A stretch of 21,347 nt of DNA, from the NCBI GenBank assembly GCA_937875395.1, contig CALNCU010000025.1, positions 1 to 21,347 on the forward strand, given 5' to 3'. Below the pieces are notes generated by a model. It was given only the letters and a program-made list of their open reading frames with translations, had not been told where the DNA came from and did no database searches. A program made the translations under genes and the position numbers. The first letter of the stretch is position 1. Every line of letters starts with the position of its first letter. Positions 1-6,810 of this stretch are shown piece by piece. The DNA comes from an uncultured Armatimonadota bacterium (GTDB lineage Bacteria; Armatimonadota; UBA5829; DTJY01).

Positions 1-269
1 TCCACCCACCCAATGTTGTCTATAACTATCTTTGTGCAGAACTCTTCTTCATAGACCATGGGAGAGAACCCTGATCTTATGGAAGGGAACGCCTTTTTGC
101 CGTTGACCTTGGCGTGAAGTATGGGCTTATCTCTTTTCATAAGCTCCGGCCCATCTGCAAAGCCTATGCCGGACGGAAGACCGGCGGTCTCTTGAGAGAA
201 GCTGTACCTGAAAAGGCTGTTCTCCAGCACAACAGAGCCTGCTCCCCTGGTTACTTTAATTCTATCCAT
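1..269 (-). CDS. Unrecognised protein, N-terminal part only
   Basis: The reverse strand reads open from an ATG at 269 to the window edge, giving 89 complete codons with no stop, so the gene continues to the left of the window. A good ribosome site (AGGAG, 8-9 bases before the ATG) supports this start. The visible part begins MDRIKVTRGAGSVVLENS and has no signal peptide and no long hydrophobic stretch. It looks like a beta-rich cytosolic or enzyme N-terminus with many short alternating hydrophobic strands. I do not recognise the family and assign no function. The gene is divergent from the zinc-ribbon gene at 639, across a 369-base regulatory gap. Confidence 0.75.
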   Translation of the reverse strand, partial: MDRIKVTRGAGSVVLENSLFRYSFSQETAGLPSGIGFADGPELMKRDKPILHAKVNGKKAFPSIRSGFSPMVYEEEFCTKIVIDNIGWV

Positions 270-403
270 TTCTTTTCTCCTGATTTTCAAACTTATTTAT
301 AGCAAAGCTGGTTCTGCCCCTGCACACGACAGAATCTTTCCAGCGTTATATATAACATTGGTACCGCTGACTTATACTACCATTTTCCTGTTACCAAATG
401 CCA

Positions 404-503
404 TTGCAGTATGCAAATTTGGCGTAAGCGGTGCCTAGCGTGTATAATAGGCGCACTCTATCAGCCTGAATTTGCAGATATGGCATAATATTTGCATATG
501 CAA
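404..503. promoter_or_regulatory. Cluster of three TTGCA inverted repeats (candidate operators)
   Basis: Three similar dyads lie within 100 bases: TTGCAGTATGCAA (404-416), TTGCAGATATGGCA (472-485, one mismatch in the right arm) and the perfect palindrome TTGCATATGCAA (492-503). The first abuts the -35 of the candidate promoter at 419. The other two lie just downstream of its likely start site. This layout would suit a repressor with a TTGCA half-site. The regulator is unknown and the assignment is inferred from sequence symmetry alone. Confidence 0.4.
419..448 (+). promoter_or_regulatory. Candidate sigma-70 promoter for the zinc-ribbon gene
   Basis: TTGGCG (419-424) and TATAAT (443-448) are separated by 18 bases. 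The -10 is a perfect match and the -35 matches 4 of 6 bases. It points towards the gene at 639 and predicts a leader of about 185 bases. Confidence 0.5.
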
Positions 504-638
504 GAAGGATTTTCTATATTTCATGTGGAAAATTGTGTCAATAGCTCCAATATAGGGCTAGATAGCTTTCTCTGGTTAATAGCGGCAACTGTTTTATACG
601 ACTGCCGGTAAAACCCAGGCAAGGAGGAGGTGAATTAA

Positions 639-782
639 ATGGAGGCATACTGCGTAAAGTGCAAGGCTAAGAGGGAGATGAAAAATCCCCAGGCCGTGAC
701 AATGAAGAATGGCAAACCCGCAACCACGGGTACCTGCCCGACCTGCAACACAAAAATGTTCAAGATCGGTGCAACAAAGTAG
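639..782 (+). CDS. DUF5679-like mini zinc-ribbon protein, 47 aa
   Basis: A 47-residue protein starts at an ATG preceded by a very strong ribosome site (AAGGAGGAGGTG, 621-632). The sequence MEAYCVKCKAKREM, a basic middle (MKNGKPATTGTCPTC) and a short tail (KMFKIGATK) give two CxxC knuckles, C5/C8 and C33/C36. Together they should bind one zinc in a rubredoxin-like ribbon. The pattern and length agree with the DUF5679 family, whose function is unknown as far as I know. It is transcribed alone: a divergent gene lies upstream and a strong terminator downstream. The strong ribosome site and compact basic fold suggest an abundant nucleic-acid- or ribosome-associated protein, but that is inference. 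It is too short for standard ORF cut-offs. Confidence 0.9.
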   Translation: MEAYCVKCKAKREMKNPQAVTMKNGKPATTGTCPTCNTKMFKIGATK

Positions 783-879
783 TCTTTTTAAGATCAGTTG
801 GGGCGGCAAGTGCTTAAGCTTCCGCCCGCCTGGTCTGTTGATTACTTAAAGTTTGTTGTTCTTTTTCACAATTATGATA

Positions 880-919
880 AAAAAAGAAGGCCGCTGCATA
901 TATAGCGGCCTTCTTTTTT
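880..919. terminator. Bidirectional rho-independent terminator
   Basis: AAAAAAGAAGGCCGC (880-894) pairs perfectly with GCGGCCTTCTTTTTT (905-919) around a 10-base loop, whose ends can pair further. The A-tract on one side and T-tract on the other make it work on both strands. It serves the convergent zinc-ribbon gene (plus) and oxidoreductase gene (minus, stop at 937). Confidence 0.93.
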
Positions 920-936
920 GTAAGTGCTTTTACAGA

Positions 937-2169
937 TTATTTTCTGTATTTGGCCAGATCAACAAGATCGTTTACCTTTATGTTTTTGCCTTCTGCAATG
1001 GACTTGTTTGCAGAGATACCTATGAGTATGGATATGGCTCCTGCAAATGAACCTGCCTGATGCCCAAGCGGATCAGGGATGCCGCCGCGGAAGATCATGT
1101 TTCTAAGCTTAACATCTCCGCCGCCGTGCCCGCCTGTCGCCTTGGGTATGGAGTATTCAATCTTCTGCCCTTTTCTGTTGTACAGGTTGAAGTAGTAGCA
1201 CGAATCGCTTGTGCGGATTCCGCTGTGATATTCGGCAATCTCCAACCGGCCATTGGTGCCGCTTATAGAGGCTTTGTAGCCTTCATAGGGCGAATGGGCT
1301 ATAAGGGAGTAGCTGAGCAGCGTGCCCTTGCTATACTTAACGTTTACGCTCATGCTGTCTTCTATGTTTATTTCATCTGCAAAGACGCACCTGTCGCGGA
1401 AGTAGCCGTCTGCAGATTCGCAGTTATGGTACATTTTATGGTTCATGTCGCTTGCATCTATATTAAAGTAGAATTCGCAGGTGTTTTTATAGTTGCAGGT
1501 AAGGCAGCGTTCGCCGCGTTCCTTCCGGGTGGGCCCGTAGAACCTTCTGGTTCCGTACCCCATGACTTCTACCGGCTCTTCCATGATCCACCAGTTGATA
1601 AGGTCAAAGTGATGGGTGGATTTGTGTACCAACAGCCCGCCGGAGTTCTCTTTCTTTCTGTGCCAGCGCCGGAAGTAGTCTGCACCGTGGCTGGTATCCA
1701 GCATGTACTCAAAATCTACATTCAGCACATCCCCTATCAGCCCATCCGCAATTGCCTGCTTTACGGCGGTAACATAGGGAGCAAACCTGTAGTTGAAGGT
1801 GACTATTACCTTCTTGCCGGTGCGTGCCTCTGCCTCAAGGATGGCATTGCATTTTTCGGAATCTATGGTCATCGGCTTTTCTGTAATTACCTCTGCGCCG
1901 GCTTCCAGACACTTTATAATATATTCGTGATGAAACCGGTCTACTGTGGTAACAATTGCTGAATCCGGTTTCTGCTCGGTCATCATCTGATCGAAATCTG
2001 TATAGATTTTACAATCTAAACCGGCCTCTTTCTTTAACGTCTCCGCGCGTAGCGGGTTAACATCAAATATGCCTGCAACTTTTGCGCAGTCTGAAAAATC
2101 TTTTACAAGCGGCCGCGCATACATCCCAAGTGCACGGCCACTGGCCCCTACCAGCACATAGCTTTTCAC
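937..2169 (-). CDS. Gfo/Idh/MocA-family oxidoreductase with Cys-rich insertion
   Basis: A predicted 410-residue NAD(P)-dependent sugar or cyclitol dehydrogenase of the cytoplasm. The N-terminal Rossmann strand-loop (YVLVGASGRALG, residues 4-15), the family's EKP motif (E97-K98-P99) and the KSTHHFDLINWW segment (183-194) in the substrate domain are all visible. An insertion at about 215-265 carries C222, C225, C231, C250 and C261, suggestive of a structural metal site found in one Gfo/Idh/MocA subgroup. I chose the GTG at 2169 because AAGGAG lies 10 bases upstream. An in-frame extension to 2214 would place the ribosome site inside the gene. It lies 54 bases downstream of a LacI-type regulator on the same strand and is probably its target or partner. 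The substrate cannot be told from sequence. Confidence 0.9.
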   Translation of the reverse strand: MKSYVLVGASGRALGMYARPLVKDFSDCAKVAGIFDVNPLRAETLKKEAGLDCKIYTDFDQMMTEQKPDSAIVTTVDRFHHEYIIKCLEAGAEVITEKPMTIDSEKCNAILEAEARTGKKVIVTFNYRFAPYVTAVKQAIADGLIGDVLNVDFEYMLDTSHGADYFRRWHRKKENSGGLLVHKSTHHFDLINWWIMEEPVEVMGYGTRRFYGPTRKERGERCLTCNYKNTCEFYFNIDASDMNHKMYHNCESADGYFRDRCVFADEINIEDSMSVNVKYSKGTLLSYSLIAHSPYEGYKASISGTNGRLEIAEYHSGIRTSDSCYYFNLYNRKGQKIEYSIPKATGGHGGGDVKLRNMIFRGGIPDPLGHQAGSFAGAISILIGISANKSIAEGKNIKVNDLVDLAKYRK

Positions 2170-2223
2170 TATAAAGAATCTCCTTATCTGTTTTGTATGC
2201 CCGGGACTATCCAAAGCATATGT

Positions 2224-3228
2224 TTATTTTACCGGCCCTGCAGATTGCCGCAGCACCAATTTGCTATCTATCAACCGTTCTGCAACCATGGCTCCGGGAT
2301 CTTCCATAAGCTGAAACAGCATATCCACCGCAGATGTTGCAATGTGCATCCTGTCACGCCGGAGGGTTGTCAGTGAGGGCTGCATAAGGGATACAAGCGG
2401 AAGGTCGTCATGTCCCACAACAGAGAGACTGCCAGGCACATCTATGCCCATGGCCTTTGCCTCTCCAATGGCGCCAAGAGCCAGAACATCGGTACGGGCA
2501 AAGACCGCCGTGGGAGGGGCGGGCTGGGACATCATCTTGCGGAGCCCCTCTGCCCCGTCTTCGGCATCGTGGCCTTCTATCATTACGTTGCTATCGCTAA
2601 GCCGGATGCCAAGGTTTTGCAACTCCTCCGCAAAGAACCTGGGCATCTGGTCTGCTGAATCCAGGCCTAGAAAGCCTATGTTTGTATGGCCCTGCTTAAC
2701 AAGAAGCTCCGCCACCTGCCTTGCGCCGGAACGAAGCCCAAGAACCACGGAACCCACATGAGGCATGGAACCTACGCGGTAATGAGAGATAGCCACACAT
2801 GGGTGGTATGAGCGTCCAAGTTCTCTAAGAAGCTCTCCGGGGATCTCCGCTTCTCCAAGAATTATGCTTCCATCCACCGCCCTTGAATCTACGCGTTCAA
2901 GCAGGCCGGAGTATTCTACAGTGCTCTCTGCAGTAACGTTAAGCAGCAGATCGTACCCCCTGGCCTTAAGCGGGGCCAGAAAGGCTCTTACCAGCTCCAT
3001 TGTAAAAATATGAGCCAGAAACTCTCTGTCCATATGAACAAGCGCAACAAGAAAACTGCGGCCTGTTACAAGGCGGCGGGCGTTAAGGTTAGGCGTATAG
3101 CCGTACTCTTTCATTTTTTGTAGCACCAGTTCGCGGGTGGCATCGCTTACCCTCCCCCTGCCGCTGATTGCGTGGGAAATGGTAGTGGGCGATACACCTA
3201 TTTTCTGGGCAAACTCTTTAATATCCAT
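2224..3228 (-). CDS. LacI-family transcriptional regulator
   Basis: A 334-residue regulator with the typical LacI/GalR layout. The N-terminal helix-turn-helix (MDIKEFAQKIGVSPTTISHA, residues 1-20) is followed by the hinge region (YTPNLNARRLVTGRS, about 44-58). A periplasmic-binding-protein-like sugar-sensing domain follows, including the VVGHDDLPLVSLMQPSLTTLRRD stretch typical of the C-terminal lobe (split here by residues 255-280). It would bind DNA as a dimer and respond to a sugar. The start codon has only a weak ribosome site (GAG about 10 bases upstream), but it is the only start that keeps a complete DNA-binding head. It is co-oriented with the downstream oxidoreductase, which it probably regulates. 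A near-palindrome between its promoter and start codon may be its own operator. Confidence 0.93.
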   Translation of the reverse strand: MDIKEFAQKIGVSPTTISHAISGRGRVSDATRELVLQKMKEYGYTPNLNARRLVTGRSFLVALVHMDREFLAHIFTMELVRAFLAPLKARGYDLLLNVTAESTVEYSGLLERVDSRAVDGSIILGEAEIPGELLRELGRSYHPCVAISHYRVGSMPHVGSVVLGLRSGARQVAELLVKQGHTNIGFLGLDSADQMPRFFAEELQNLGIRLSDSNVMIEGHDAEDGAEGLRKMMSQPAPPTAVFARTDVLALGAIGEAKAMGIDVPGSLSVVGHDDLPLVSLMQPSLTTLRRDRMHIATSAVDMLFQLMEDPGAMVAERLIDSKLVLRQSAGPVK

Positions 3229-3249
3229 TAAAAAAATCTCAGCCTTGCC

Positions 3250-3260
3250 AAAACGCTTTT
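3250..3260. promoter_or_regulatory. Possible LacI-type operator (autoregulation)
   Basis: AAAACGCTTTT is a near-palindrome (AAAA/TTTT arms around a CG-containing centre). It lies between the lacI-type promoter's -10 (3270-3275) and the start codon (3228). LacI-family operators usually carry a central CG with A/T-rich flanks, so negative autoregulation is possible. The site is short and could be chance. Confidence 0.3.
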
Positions 3261-3269
3261 TCTAGATAA

Positions 3270-3298
3270 AGATTAACACAGAGATATGCATAAGTCAA
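3270..3298 (-). promoter_or_regulatory. Candidate promoter of the LacI-family gene
   Basis: On the minus strand, TTGACT (3293-3298) and TAATCT (3270-3275) are spaced 17 bases apart. The -35 is strong and the -10 weak (3 of 6). A start near 3263 would give a leader of about 35 bases and place the near-palindrome at 3250-3260 just after the start point. Confidence 0.45.
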
Positions 3299-3344
3299 CC
3301 CTACAGCAAACACTTCCAAGCACGTAATAATATTTTAATATTCC

Positions 3345-3373
3345 TTGAAACAGGTGTAAATTAAGGCTATAAT
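3345..3373 (+). promoter_or_regulatory. Sigma-70 promoter of the flavin-reductase gene
   Basis: TTGAAA (3345-3350) and TATAAT (3368-3373) have the optimal 17-base spacer. The start point near 3380 would give a leader of about 15 bases that contains little more than the ribosome site. Confidence 0.8.
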
Positions 3374-3394
3374 TCTTTAGAAAGGAGACAGCAT

Positions 3395-3907
3395 ATGAAG
3401 AATAACTTTCATCCGGTTCCCCCTCAATCAATAACCGATAACACATTCAATCTTATAGGCAAAGACTGGATGCTTATTACGGCGGGCGCCCCGGATAACT
3501 TTAACACCATGACGGCAAGCTGGGGCGGCCTGGGCGTGCTCTGGAACAAGAATATCGTCTGGTGCGTAATCCGTCCGCAGCGCTACACGTATCAATTTAT
3601 GGAACGTGAAAAAGATTTTACGCTCTCTTTCTTCACGGAAGAGTTTAGGGAAGCGCTAAATCTCTGCGGCACTAAATCCGGCAGAGACTTGGACAAGGCC
3701 AGCGCCGCCGGGATAACTCCGGTACAGGGAGCGCACCCGGGCACCACCACATTTGAAGAGGCCAGGCTGTATATCTCCTGCCGGAAGATATATTGGGACG
3801 ACATAAACCCAGGCCATTTTCTGGCTCCGGAGATTCAAAAGAACTACACAGCAAACGATTACCACCGCATATACATAGGCGAAATTTCAGGGTGCTATGT
3901 AAAGTAG
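3395..3907 (+). CDS. Flavin reductase-like FMN-binding split-barrel protein
   Basis: A 170-residue soluble protein that matches the flavin-reductase-like, FMN-binding split-barrel family. The opening LIGKDWMLITAGAPDNFNTM followed by TASWGGLGVLWNK is the typical first strands and flavin-contact region. The WCVIRPQRYTYQFME segment (about residues 56-70) is typical of the family's second half-barrel. Such proteins reduce free flavin with NAD(P)H or carry bound FMN; the partner is unknown. The ATG has AAAGGAG seven bases upstream and lies just after a strong promoter. A deaminase gene follows after 40 bases, so the two are probably co-transcribed, though no shared pathway is evident. Length is normal for the family. 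Confidence 0.85.
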   Translation: MKNNFHPVPPQSITDNTFNLIGKDWMLITAGAPDNFNTMTASWGGLGVLWNKNIVWCVIRPQRYTYQFMEREKDFTLSFFTEEFREALNLCGTKSGRDLDKASAAGITPVQGAHPGTTTFEEARLYISCRKIYWDDINPGHFLAPEIQKNYTANDYHRIYIGEISGCYVK

Positions 3908-3947
3908 GCCGACGCCTGTGTAAACACAATTTCAGCGGGAGGAAGCC

Positions 3948-4418
3948 ATGCAGCATGAAGACTTTATGCGCCGGGCCATAGACATGGCTCTTCGCGGAAT
4001 CAAGGACGGACAGACGCCCTTTGGGGCATGCATTGCAAAGGATGGAAAGCTTATTGCCTGCCACCACAACGGCGTATGGGAGAATACAGATATCACCGCC
4101 CACGCAGAGATAGTGGCAATAAGAGACGCCTGCCGCGCGCTAAAAACAATAGACCTTTCCGGATGCGTAATCTACTCAACCTGCGAGCCCTGCCCCATGT
4201 GTTTCAGCGCCTGCCACTGGGCCAGAATAAAGACAATCTACTACGGCGCAGATATCTCTGATGCCCGCAAGGCCGGGTTCCATGAACTCTCCATATCAAA
4301 CGCAAAGATGAAGCAGTTGGGCGGAAGCGAATTAGAAATCCACAGCGGCATCCTAAAGGAAGAATGCGCCAACCTTTTTAAGATATGGCTTGCCACACCC
4401 GGCCACAGAACCTACTAA
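3948..4418 (+). CDS. Nucleoside/base deaminase, guanine-deaminase-like
   Basis: A 156-residue zinc deaminase of the cytidine deaminase-like superfamily. The zinc and catalytic motifs are intact: H52-A-E54 (TAHAEIVAIRDAC) and PC82PMC85 (STCEPCPMC). Length, overall sequence and the C-terminal HRTY-like tail resemble the small bacterial guanine deaminases (GuaD of Bacillus type, also about 156 residues) more than TadA. Guanine deamination to xanthine is the best guess, but another base or nucleoside is possible. GGGAGG lies five bases before the ATG. The gene follows the flavin-reductase-like gene by 40 bases and is probably in the same transcript. No clear terminator separates it from rpiB, which has its own promoter. 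Confidence 0.85.
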   Translation: MQHEDFMRRAIDMALRGIKDGQTPFGACIAKDGKLIACHHNGVWENTDITAHAEIVAIRDACRALKTIDLSGCVIYSTCEPCPMCFSACHWARIKTIYYGADISDARKAGFHELSISNAKMKQLGGSELEIHSGILKEECANLFKIWLATPGHRTY

Positions 4419-4519
4419 CTACCTGCCTGCAAGGAGCTTTCCTTAGGTTGCAGACATAGTAATCTAACAGGCAAATGCAACTTGCCGGGAAAAGCGCACA
4501 GCAGACGCGTCTCTCTTAC

Positions 4520-4549
4520 TTTACAACCTGGTTTTCTGCATGGTATAAT
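4520..4549 (+). promoter_or_regulatory. Extended -10 promoter for the rpiB operon
   Basis: TTTACA (4520-4525) and TATAAT (4544-4549) have an 18-base spacer, and TGG just before the -10 gives an extended -10 element. The -10 ends only eight bases before the rpiB ATG (4558), so transcription should begin at or next to the start codon. Confidence 0.75.
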
Positions 4550-4557
4550 TATGCGTT

Positions 4558-5019
4558 ATGAAGATAGCAATCGGATCAGACCACGCAGGATATGAGCTTA
4601 AAAAGGAGATATTACATCTCCTTGCAAGCCAGCAAATTGAGTTCCTTGATTTCGGCGCTTTTTCCATCGAGTCCGTAGACTACCCTGATTATGGAATAAA
4701 AGTTGCGGAGGCTGTTGCCGCAGGGGAGTTTGACCTGGGCATATTAGTCTGCGGATCGGGCATAGGAATGAGCATTGTAGCAAACAAGGTACCCGGTATT
4801 CGCGCAGCCCTATGTATAGATGCATACTGCGCCAGATTCTCAAGAGAGCACAACAATGCCAACATACTTGTTCTGGGAGGCAGGGTAGTTTCAAAGGACA
4901 CGGCTCTTGATATTGTAAAAACATGGCTCTCCACAGATTACCCAGGCGAACAGCGCCATGCGCGCCGCATTGAAAAGATTTCAGAAATAGAAAAGAGATT
5001 CAACAGAGGAGGAGCCTGA
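4558..5019 (+). CDS. rpiB: Ribose-5-phosphate isomerase B
   Basis: A 153-residue RpiB/LacAB-family isomerase that interconverts ribose 5-phosphate and ribulose 5-phosphate in the pentose phosphate pathway. Visible signatures are the N-terminal IAIGSDHAGYELK, the catalytic-loop CGSGIGMSIVANKVPGIRAA (Cys about residue 65) and HNNANILVLGGR near residue 99-110. Length is normal. The ATG has no upstream Shine-Dalgarno site and sits about eight bases after a perfect -10, so the message may be leaderless. glyA begins four bases after the stop, with its ribosome site inside the last codons of rpiB. The pairing of pentose phosphate and one-carbon genes at the head of this operon is common in Gram-positive-like gene orders. 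Confidence 0.95.
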   Translation: MKIAIGSDHAGYELKKEILHLLASQQIEFLDFGAFSIESVDYPDYGIKVAEAVAAGEFDLGILVCGSGIGMSIVANKVPGIRAALCIDAYCARFSREHNNANILVLGGRVVSKDTALDIVKTWLSTDYPGEQRHARRIEKISEIEKRFNRGGA

Positions 5020-5022
5020 GCC

Positions 5023-6297
5023 TTGTCAACGTTAGACCTTAAAGTAAAGAACCCGGCATTCACTGTATCACTTGCAGAATCCGACCCGGAGATTGCAGCT
5101 GCAATTGAAGGCGAAAAGAACAGGGAAAACAGCAAGCTTGAGCTTATAGCCTCTGAAAACTTTGTCAGCCGCGCAGTCCTTGAGGCCCAGGGCAGCATTC
5201 TAACAAATAAATATGCAGAAGGTTACCCCAAAAAACGGTACTACGGCGGATGCGAATACGTAGACGTGGCGGAACAGCTGGCCATAGACCGCGCAAAAGC
5301 GCTCTTTGGCGCAGAGCATGCCAACGTTCAGCCGCACTCCGGCGCCATTGCAAACATGGGCGTCTACTTTGCAGTGCTAAAACCTGGCGATACCTACCTG
5401 GCCATGAACCTGAGCCACGGCGGCCACCTTACCCACGGCTGCCCCGTAAACTTTTCCGGGCGGCTCTACAATGTAATCCCCTACGGCGTAAACAAAGACA
5501 CGGAACGCCTGGATTACGAAGAGATAAACAGACTGGCCCAGGAGAACAAACCAAAGCTGATTGTGGCGGGCGCCTCCGTCTACCCCAGGATTATAGATTT
5601 TGCAAGGCTTAGAGAGATTGCAGATTCTATAGGCGCATATCTTATGGTAGATATGGCGCACATAGCAGGGCTTGTGGCTGCGGGCGAGCACCCCTCCCCC
5701 GTCCCCCATTCCCATTTTGTAACCACAACCACCCATAAAACACTCAGGGGCCCGCGGGCGGGGCTTATCCTTTGCAAAGAAGAATTCGCCCAGATTATAG
5801 ACAAATCAATCTTCCCCGGAATCCAGGGCGGCCCGCTTATGCACGTTATAGCCGCAAAAGCGGTCTGCTTCAAAGAGGCTGCGTCACCATCTTTCAAATC
5901 CTACCAGCGGCAGATACGCTTAAACGCCGCCGCCATGGCAGAGCAATTCACAAAACTGGGCGTGCGGCTTGTCTCCGGCGGAACAGATAACCATCTTATG
6001 CTTGTAAACCTGCTTTCACTGGGAATAAACGGCAAACAGGCGCAGGAAGCACTGGACGAAGCAGGGATAACCGTAAACAAGAACTCCATTCCGTTTGATA
6101 CGCAGAAGCCATTCCTTACAAGCGGAATCCGCATAGGCACACCCGCGCTCACCACCCGCGGCATGCAAGAGCCGGAAATGCAAACAATTGCAAATCTTAT
6201 CCACCAAGTGCTCACCAATCACACTGACGAATCCGTAATTTGCAAGGTGCGCAGCGTTGTGGATGAACTTTGCAAAGAGTTCCCGCTCTACGGTTAG
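5023..6297 (+). CDS. glyA: Serine hydroxymethyltransferase
   Basis: A 424-residue PLP enzyme that makes glycine and methylene-tetrahydrofolate from serine, feeding dTMP and purine synthesis. The PLP lysine is K239 in the TTTTHKTLRGPRAG motif. The DMAHIAGLVAAG motif (D210, H213), the LSHGGHLTHG loop and the substrate-binding arginine in SGIRIGTPALTTRG are present. The start is TTG, supported by GAGGAGGAG eight or nine bases upstream. One oddity is the loop usually written SGSQAN in this family, here SGAIAN (106-111); this loop contacts the PLP phosphate. Length is normal (about 415-430). It is translationally close to rpiB and followed nine bases later by a dCMP deaminase, which fits a joint role in thymidylate supply. 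Confidence 0.97.
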   Translation: MSTLDLKVKNPAFTVSLAESDPEIAAAIEGEKNRENSKLELIASENFVSRAVLEAQGSILTNKYAEGYPKKRYYGGCEYVDVAEQLAIDRAKALFGAEHANVQPHSGAIANMGVYFAVLKPGDTYLAMNLSHGGHLTHGCPVNFSGRLYNVIPYGVNKDTERLDYEEINRLAQENKPKLIVAGASVYPRIIDFARLREIADSIGAYLMVDMAHIAGLVAAGEHPSPVPHSHFVTTTTHKTLRGPRAGLILCKEEFAQIIDKSIFPGIQGGPLMHVIAAKAVCFKEAASPSFKSYQRQIRLNAAAMAEQFTKLGVRLVSGGTDNHLMLVNLLSLGINGKQAQEALDEAGITVNKNSIPFDTQKPFLTSGIRIGTPALTTRGMQEPEMQTIANLIHQVLTNHTDESVICKVRSVVDELCKEFPLYG

Positions 6298-6306
6298 AGG
6301 AATCTT

Positions 6307-6810
6307 ATGAAGACTTCTGGCGGCAAAGAACATATAAGGCCGGACTGGGACCACTACTTTATGCAGATAGCAGAGGTAGTGGCAAAACGTTCCACCTGCA
6401 TGCGAAGGCATATAGGCGCCGTAATAGTAAAGGATCGCCGCATCCTGACTACCGGCTACAACGGAGCTCCATCCGGGCTTGCCCACTGCCTGGAGACCGG
6501 CTGCCTAAGGGATAAGCAAGGCATACCTTCCGGCACCCGGCACGAGCTATGCAGGGCGCTGCATTCAGAGATGAATGCAATTATCCAGGCGGCGCAGTAC
6601 GGCGTCTCAACAAGAGACTCTACTCTTTACTGCACGCACCAGCCATGCAGCGTATGCACCAGAATGATAATAAACGCAGGAATCACAAGGGTTGTATATA
6701 CCGGCGACTATCCTGACCCCTTTGCAATGGAACTTTTCCGCGAATCCCAGATAGAACTTATACGCCTGGATGCCAAAATCAAACCGGAGGAGGCATCCGT
6801 ACCCCTATGA
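6307..6810 (+). CDS. dCMP deaminase (ComEB-like)
   Basis: A 167-residue zinc-dependent deoxycytidylate deaminase that makes dUMP for thymidylate synthase. Active-site motifs are H86-S-E88 (CRALHSEMNAI) and PC114SVC117. An N-terminal arm with TCMRRHIGAVIVKDRRILTTGYNG and APSGLAHC matches the ComEB/dCMP-deaminase subgroup, which separates it from the guanine-type deaminase at 3948. In the more usual form of the motif the middle residue is Ala (HAE); the Ser here is a tolerated variant. A GAGGA ribosome site spanning the glyA stop supports the start. Its stop overlaps the ATG of the next gene by four bases (ATGA), so the two are translationally coupled. Together with glyA it supplies the substrates of thymidylate synthase. 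Confidence 0.93.
   Translation: MKTSGGKEHIRPDWDHYFMQIAEVVAKRSTCMRRHIGAVIVKDRRILTTGYNGAPSGLAHCLETGCLRDKQGIPSGTRHELCRALHSEMNAIIQAAQYGVSTRDSTLYCTHQPCSVCTRMIINAGITRVVYTGDYPDPFAMELFRESQIELIRLDAKIKPEEASVPL

Larger units (their letters stand above)
270..638. other. Intergenic regulatory gap between divergent genes
   Basis: I see no convincing gene in these 369 bases. It holds a candidate plus-strand promoter (419-448), three related inverted repeats with TTGCA/TGCAA arms (404-416, 472-485 and 492-503), a separate 12-base AT-rich palindrome GTTATATATAAC at 345-356, and the ribosome site of the gene at 639. A transcript from the promoter would carry a leader of roughly 185 bases. I see no recognisable riboswitch core in it. 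Confidence 0.6.

Noticed and set aside
345..356. AT-rich palindrome GTTATATATAAC
   Set aside because: Alternating AT sequence is easily self-complementary. Without a second copy I do not call it a binding site.
498..611. A 37-codon open frame (MQEGFSIFHVENC...) between the candidate promoter and the zinc-ribbon gene
   Set aside because: It has no ribosome site, its start lies inside one of the inverted repeats, and the composition is not protein-like. It is probably chance rather than a leader peptide.
1060..1962. A 300-residue open frame on the plus strand opposite the oxidoreductase
   Set aside because: It is antisense to a clear Gfo/Idh/MocA gene, has no family motifs, and reflects that gene's codon bias.
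4425..4490. Possible hairpins (AAGGA/TCCTT and GGCAA/TTGCC) between the deaminase gene and rpiB
   Set aside because: Stems are only five bases long and no T-run follows, so I do not call a terminator or riboswitch.
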